From the NCBI GenBank assembly GCA_003116875.1, contig BCKT01000012.1:372001-436000 (forward strand): a stretch of 64,000 nt of DNA, read 5' to 3'. This stretch comes from Takashimella koratensis (taxonomy: Eukaryota; Basidiomycota; Tremellomycetes; Trichosporonales; Tetragoniomycetaceae). The notes beneath the pieces were generated by a model. The model had not been told where the DNA came from. It searched no databases and saw nothing but the letters and a program-made list of their open reading frames with translations. The translations under genes and the position numbers were made by a program. Below are positions 58,423 through 64,000 of this stretch, one piece after another. Numbering within the stretch: position 1 is the stretch's first letter; each line of letters starts with the position of its first letter.

Positions 58423-60351
58423 TTAGGACGAGTAGTCAAAGATGACGAGCAGAGCGATCACGCCGATCAGGAGAGGGTAGAAAGCGTTCTCGAGGTTGGC
58501 CAGGCCGATCGTGGGTACAGGGTTGACTGTGACGTTTCAGCTCAGACTGGAGCAGAGTCACTTAAGCTGAGAAACACTTACTAGCTGCCACAGGGGTCGC
58601 GACGTCGACAGGGGGAACAGGTGGGACAGGGATGTTTCCGCCCACTGTGGGCCCGCGTTGGATCTGGACATGCTCCCGTCGACCTGGATGCGTGTACAGA
58701 AAGAGGTTGATGGGTATCGGCGATGATGGCAGGTGTACAGAAGGTATTAAGAGGATTTGTGATAGATAGGTTATGAGAGTCGTGGGAGATACAGTAAAAT
58801 GATCCAGGGACAGTAGGATGAGAGGACCGATGGAAATTATATGAGCGAGGTGGGTGGTGGTCGGAGGGTGAGCGGGCGTGGGTGTAGGAGTGGTAGGTGC
58901 GGGTGGGTTCGAGTTATTTAAGCGATTACGATGCGGAGAGGGGAAGGACGGGTGAGCGGACGACACAGATGAGGGTAGTAATAGCAAACATAAGGGGGGT
59001 AAGAGGAACTTGACATTGTCTGAATCATACCTGTTGAATCTACTTGAACTTGAAGACCGGGTCGTTGATACTGTACTGTTCTTGCACCAGGAGGTTGGGC
59101 GTATACTCTTGCTGCGAGAGTCAGCGAACTGATGTGGACCGGGTGTAGGTGTTTGAGATGGAATCAATAGCCAATAGCCTGTGGGCGCCACTCACCTGGT
59201 TGAGGTGGGTTAGCGTACCAGCTGTACTGCCCTGCCCCCGCAGCGCCTGCCACGCTGCCTTGACCGCCATACCCGGCGTAGTAGGCGGGCTGGGGATCGA
59301 CGACGACTGGCTGAACCGGTTGCTGGATCACTGGCTGTACGAGTGGTTGCGCAAGAGGTTGGACGAGTGGTTGAACCATTGGCTGGACGAGAGGTTGGAC
59401 TGCCTGAACTGGTTGCACAGGCTGACACCATGGTACCGCGGCAGCCACGAGACCCGAGCATCCTGGCATCCCCCCTGCCCAACCCATTGCCGGGACCGCA
59501 CCAAGGTTCGGCAGCGGCCAGAGCGAGACGGACCCGGGACCACCGGGACCAGTGAGACCCAGCGGACCCTGGAGGATGATGAGCACCAAGCAGCAGAAGA
59601 GGAAGAAGCTCATCCATGCGTTTGGCGAGATATAGGGCGGCGCCGAGGGAGCCTTGGACTCGCTTGAGCCACTCCCTCCACCCGAACTACTGCTGCTGGG
59701 CTTGGAAGAGGAGCTGGACGACCCCGACCCCGACCCCGACCCCGAGCTGGAGCTGGACTTGGACGGGTCGCGCGAGCTCGAGCCAGAACTCGAACTCGAC
59801 TTGGACGGGTCCCTCGACGAGGACGAGGAAGAGGCGCGGGGGTCGGACGGCATGAGTGTGAATGGGAGTGTAGAGAGGGTAGAGATGAAGCCAAGGCAGG
59901 CAAGGAGGAGGATGATTATTGCAAGTGGGTGGAGAGCGGGAGATGGCGCAGAGAGGGTCGGTAGGGTCGAGAGGGTCGGGAGCGTGGGGAGGGCTGGAGG
60001 AGCGACGGCGACGGCGGGAATGGGCGGAGTGAGGAGGTTTGGGAGGTTGGGTGGAGGTTGAGGCGGGTGGAGTTGGGCTTGAGGCTGGGGTTGTGAGTAA
60101 GGGGGTTGAAGTGGGGCTTGAGGCGGAGGATGAGGAGATCGGGGCTGGACTTGCGCTTGAGGTTGGACTTGGGCTTGCGCTTGAGTTTGAGCTTCGCGTC
60201 GAGCTTGAGGTTGAGATTGGGCCTGAGGCAAAGACCGCTCGTGTGTTGCTGGCTGATCTTCGACCGGTCTGTCAGTGATTTGGAGTTGTGCGAGGGAAAT
60301 GGGCAGTGACGCGAGAGTAGTGAGAAAGAGGTGAGGAAGGGGAAGGCGCAT
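58423..60351 (-). CDS. Orphan secretory-pathway membrane protein with QP and Ser-rich repeats
   Basis: Four exons: 59196-60351, 59031-59111, 58582-58683, 58423-58526, encoding 480 residues. The first 21 residues form a signal peptide (MRLPLPHLFLTTLASLPISL). Then follow a Gln/Pro-rich luminal region, a membrane helix near 145 (PLAIIILLLACLGFISTL), a Ser/Gly/Asp spacer with repeats of RDPSKSSSSSG, a second helix near 255 (MSFFLFCCLVLIIL), a tandem QPxVQP repeat region, and a Tyr/Gly-rich part (AYYAGYGGQG). The final exon ends in another membrane helix, YPLLIGVIALLVIF, followed by DYSS. The small exons join in phase and give plausible sequence (ARVYAQPPGARTVQYQRPG). No family is recognised. Cell-surface or cell-wall membrane sensor is a guess. 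Confidence 0.7.
59296..59425 (-). repeat. Tandem QPxVQP coding repeat
   Basis: Units of 12 bases repeated about ten times with variation encode QPLVQPMVQPLVQPLAQP and the like inside the orphan membrane protein gene. Confidence 0.8.
59719..59835 (-). repeat. Ser/Gly and RDPSK coding repeat
   Basis: Two copies of a segment encoding SSSRDPSKSSSSSG plus a (GS)n run made of repeated CCCCGA on the + strand (59721-59740). Part of the spacer in the orphan membrane protein. Confidence 0.75.
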
Positions 60352-60979
60352 ACACCGAGGGAGGTTCGGTGCGATGAGGATAGAGGGAGGGGGAGAGTGA
60401 GGGGGTAGAGAGTGAGTAGATGAGCAGAGGGTAATGTGAGTTGGTCAGTTGAAGATTGGGGTAGAGAAAGGTTCAATGACGAGGGTAGAAAAGACAGAAC
60501 GACAGGGAGTGGACAAATGGGCGAAAATGGTGAGGATGAGGTCAGTGGTTGACAGTACTCTGAGGCCAACGATCATCCAAAACGCGGAGTGTAGTTAGAT
60601 CCTTTGGCGGACGCAAAGTCAAAGGAGGACCGATCGACTGTGGGGTTATGAGAAAGGTCACTCACTGTTTGGCTCATACGACTGAGCCGGCGGTCAAGGA
60701 GATGAGGGTGATGGGAGTGGGTGTTACAGAGAGGCATGCACAGTGCCAGCTGAGGGGACTGCCAAGGTGACCGACAGCCTTGTCAAGTCAAGAGAGTGCA
60801 TACATGTCAAATCGTTGATATTGTCTGTGAAGATTGTGAGGCATCAATGCGGCCTTTTCTGGAAAACGTTTCCTTGAACTTAACCTTTAATTACACTTGC
60901 TGTGTCCTACGCTTAACTCCTCCCCTTGACTAGGTGCTTCATCACCATATCACGCTCGTCAAGAGGAACCAACACTGCC
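60352..60979. other. Intergenic: orphan membrane protein promoter and MFS gene 3' region
   Basis: About 630 nt between tandem minus-strand genes. No coding segment recognised. Confidence 0.6.
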
Positions 60980-63189
60980 TCACCCTCCACCATGCACCGA
61001 TGCGCTACTCAATGATACCGTCCGTGACAACACTTCTCCAACCGTCGGTACCTCCGGGGTCGTGGTCATTATCGGTGTCGTTGTCGCCTGAGTCTGCTTC
61101 CGAGCCGGTTTTCGCCCTTGCGTAGGGACTGGGGCTCTCAACTCTGCCGGATGCCCATGGGCCTCTTCATCCGAGTGCCGACTGCCTTTCTCCTCCTTAT
61201 CATCCTCCCCTTCTTCCCTTTCTTTGCCACCCACAACCGTCTCATCCTCACTCGTCCCACTCGGCGCGGTCCCTATCCCAATCCCAATCCCACCGCCCTC
61301 CAATCCCGGTCCCTCTCCGTCATTCTTAACGGCATCCTCCTCGTCCTTCCCTCCATCAGCCTTCATCTCATCCGCCTCGACCTTGGTCACGCCGTAACGC
61401 GAATTCGCAGCCTCACGCCACTTGTCGCCGTATCGCAGGACGATGAGAATACACGCAAGTGCAAGGTAGCCCACCGCAGTGGCGAAGGTCATCGTCCATC
61501 CGAAGCCGATCTTGTCGGCCATCGGGAGAGTGAATGCGGAAGCGGCGGCAGAGAAAATGTATCGGATGCAATTGTTGACAGCGATCACTTCGGCGCTTCG
61601 CGACTGCATGGCGTCGACGAGACTGGCGCGGATCAGCTATTATCTCGTCATCGGGACTCTAGTCATCCTCGCAAACTCACTAGGTGTTAAGTGGTGCCAG
61701 GATGATCATCAGCCCCATGCCGTTGATGAACAGCATGACAATGGACGGAGCAATGCCGCCAGCTCCCGTCTGAACTAGCCATCCAAACGCGACTGTTATG
61801 TGGAACGACAACGTCAGCTGCGACACAATGCAGATGAACTATATAACGTACTGCAAGACACGGGAGAGATCACGGCTGCACCCCATAGCGTCGCCCTGAG
61901 TCGATCCTCGGGTCGGCGGTACCCCCGCTTCTCGAGCCATGTTCGGACGGTCCGATCGGCGTAGGCTGTGGACTCAAGTCAGTCTCGTATTGTTGCACGC
62001 TCAGATTAAGAGATGACTCACGCCCAATGATTCGACTGCCGACAATGTTGCCTCCGCCTGTTGCTAGATACAGACAGCCACCAATGGCCGCGTTGGTGAT
62101 GTTGTACCGGGATTTAAAGACGGTGGTCAAGGGAACGACGATACAGTACAGCTGCAACATGATGGCGCTAGAGGCACTCGTCGCAACGACGATATTGGGC
62201 CATCGCAGCAGACCCAGGCTTGTCAAGGGGTTGAACACGTAAAGGACGAATCGCTTTCCAGATCGCTCGCACGCGATTTGGTGCGGTAAGGGCGGATGTG
62301 CGGTCTCGGGTAAAAAGAAGAATGTTAAAAGGACGGAGGTGGCTGATAGCCCGACGAGGAAGTACTGCGTCGATCGCCATGTCTCGGCAGTGTACTCGGT
62401 GAAGAGGCCTGCGATGACAGGGGACAAGGCGGGGCCGAGGAGGACGCCCGAGTAGAACCAGCTCATAGCGTTGGCTCGCTCGGTAGGGCGGTAGATGTCA
62501 CCAATGACACCGGCGCCAACAGCGAGGACGGCAGACGATCCTACCCCGATCGATATCAGCTTGGTCCAAATGCGTGACTGCCTGGTGTCGAGGACATCTT
62601 GTGGGATGAGGACATGTACACGGTACTCACCAATACCCTGGAGGATTCGAGTCCCGATCAACGCCCCAATGTTCTTACTGAGAGCCACACCAACACTACC
62701 TAGCGTCATGATCGGCATGGACGACATGATTACCGGTTTTCGGCCGTAAAAGCCCGCGAGAGGGGACCAGATGATGGGAGCAAGACCAATGGTGAGGATG
62801 AAGATGGCGACAGTGTAATCGATGACGGAGCTGGTGGTGTTGAGGTCCTCGGCCATGATGGGAATGGAAGGGAGGAAGGCGGAGGATGCGATGGCTAGAG
62901 GGAAGCAACAATGTATCAGCTTCGACCAGTCAAGCAGTCGTCTGACCCAGTTCGAGCCGATGGGGAGCGAGGGTTTGTACGTACGACTGAGAAACGCAGT
63001 GAACGACACGATCATGACGATGACATTCTTATGGGAAGGCGTGAACCGGTCGTACACGTCTGGTTCTCTCTGCGGCGCCTCTTCCACACGATCGCTACCA
63101 TTCTCATTTCCATCTCGTTCAACTTCTTCGGACTCGGCACCACTCTGCTTTGCGGGGCTCTTCTCAGAGCGAAATTTGAACCCCGCCAT
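60980..63189 (-). CDS. MFS drug:H+ antiporter (DHA1-like)
   Basis: Six exons: 62985-63189, 62631-62894, 62022-62540, 61852-61965, 61681-61792, 60980-61622, encoding 618 residues. After an acidic N-terminus of about 45 residues the hydrophobic core has about twelve helices. Landmarks: PIASSAFLPSIPIMAEDLNT in helix 2, the MFS loop GFYGRKPVIMSS, GTRILQGIG, GDIYRPTERANAMSWFYSG and LLGPALSPVIAGLF, which resembles the antiporter motif C. The second half has GFGWTMTFATAVGYLALAC. The tail is long (about 140 residues), acidic then Pro/Thr-rich, and cytosolic. DHA1 carriers export drugs, polyamines or other small molecules with protons at the plasma membrane; the substrate cannot be read from sequence. 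Splice phases all fit; the exon 3/4 junction (GGC|CCTAC) is the least constrained. Confidence 0.88.
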
Positions 63190-64000
63190 CACTGGTGTCG
63201 TCGCGGGGCGGTCGGTCGAGTCGCACGGGCGAGACCGGGGAGGGAGAAGGGATGTTGTTGTTGTTGGAAGAGCAAGCAAGCAGGCGCAATGTCCATCCCA
63301 GGCCAGGCTATGTGTATCGAGGAAGTGAGATTCGGCGCGTGTACCAAGTGAGTGAATGTCTTCGTTACAACAGGCAAACGGAGTAAAAGTATTCAAGTGG
63401 TAGACTCCAGACCTCTTCAGCAGCCTTGTTTTCTCTTTTTCTTTCTCCCCTCATGCCCTCTATTTTCGGGTGCTCGGCTTTCGCCGATTGGGTGAGTCGG
63501 GACGAAGGACTCGAACGCCACACTAAGCGCATGACCTGTTTGAGCAGAGGTTTTCGGCCAGTTCCGACGGGACCCTGGTGGACCATGCAGGAGGGTTACA
63601 GGGGTTCAGGGCCGGACTCGCGGACCGAGATGCCAGGAATGGAATTGGGATCGTCGGAGATGCCGAATCAGCTTGACAAGTCAGCTGTATATGCGGTGAA
63701 CCGGTATTCGACGGTCTCTTACGGCCGCCAGACCTTGTCCACCTCTGCGATCCTCAGCTGAAGCAATGTGGCATTGTCATGCAGGTCGTGATCGCCCATC
63801 CTTTCAGAGCGTGGTCCTTTCACCTCCTGTTGCTGGACTTGAACCTCGACAAGGGACTTCTACGGCTCTGTAGCTCTGCAGGCTCCTCACAGAATTGTAA
63901 GGCATGTTGCAGCCGGCCCAATCCTACGCACCGACACGTTCTTCTATCCCCCAACAATCTTACCGGCCACACCACCGATGTCCGAGCAACACATCGATTT
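63190..64000. other. MFS promoter and right edge
   Basis: About 810 nt upstream of the MFS start. Between 63400 and 63960 I see no recognisable coding exon. A tRNA-like GTTCGAGTCC stretch on the minus strand near 63505-63515 does not fold as a tRNA. Confidence 0.5.
63978..64000 (+). CDS. Possible gene start, truncated by window edge
   Basis: ATG TCC GAG CAA CAC ATC GAT reads MSEQHID in a reasonable context (ACCGATG) after a C/A-rich leader. Only seven codons are visible, so this is a weak candidate. Confidence 0.2.

Noticed and set aside
63480..63560. tRNA-like GTTCGAGTCC on the minus strand
   Set aside because: The T-arm does not pair, there is no A box at the right spacing, and no acceptor stem forms.

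Overview
The window is nuclear DNA of a fungus, most likely a basidiomycete yeast of the Tremellomycetes (Cryptococcus/Trichosporon type). Reasons: protein genes carry many short GT-AG introns, mostly about 50-80 nt with strong GTGAGT or GTAAGT donors; coding DNA is visibly GC-rich; gene content is typical of fungi; long pyrimidine-rich leaders precede several genes. The taxonomic call is inference. All exon structures were rebuilt by hand by matching splice sites, reading phase and family conservation. For every multi-exon gene below the exon lengths sum to a whole number of codons.

Layout, left to right: the 3' end of the DEAD-box helicase gene DED1 (+); two convergent genes of unknown function, both ending in acidic tails with SUMO-interaction-like motifs (2721-3894 +, 4395-5665 -); then a block of minus-strand genes: a full-size ABCB multidrug transporter, a mitochondrial dicarboxylate carrier, acetyl-CoA synthetase, nicotinamidase and a calcipressin. 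Next come a leucine-rich-repeat-like protein and a 106-residue orphan (both +), then minus-strand genes for a DHR2-type DEAH helicase, a purine-cytosine permease, a full-size PDR-type ABCG transporter and dihydroorotase. A divergent promoter separates dihydroorotase from a SLD3-like replication factor (+). A VanZ-domain membrane protein (-), a DOA4-type rhodanese-ubiquitin protease (+) and a kelch-BTB protein of RAL2 type (+) follow. The window ends with a signal-peptide, low-complexity membrane protein (-) and an MFS drug:H+ antiporter (-), with a possible new gene start at the right edge.

Functional themes: three drug-efflux type transporters from three families (ABCB, ABCG, MFS DHA1) plus a nucleobase permease lie in one 57-kb stretch. 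The dicarboxylate carrier and acetyl-CoA synthetase are neighbours and both serve growth on two-carbon compounds. Dihydroorotase (pyrimidine synthesis) and the SLD3-like gene (origin firing) share a 486-nt promoter that contains an ACGCGT box. I found no CRISPR array, transposon, rRNA or convincing tRNA. The most unusual items are the SLD3-like gene with its promoter, the VanZ protein, the orphan secreted membrane protein, and the two SIM-tailed convergent genes with an unexplained acidic reading frame between them. I do not see a clear multi-gene novel system; this looks mainly like a housekeeping and transport region.
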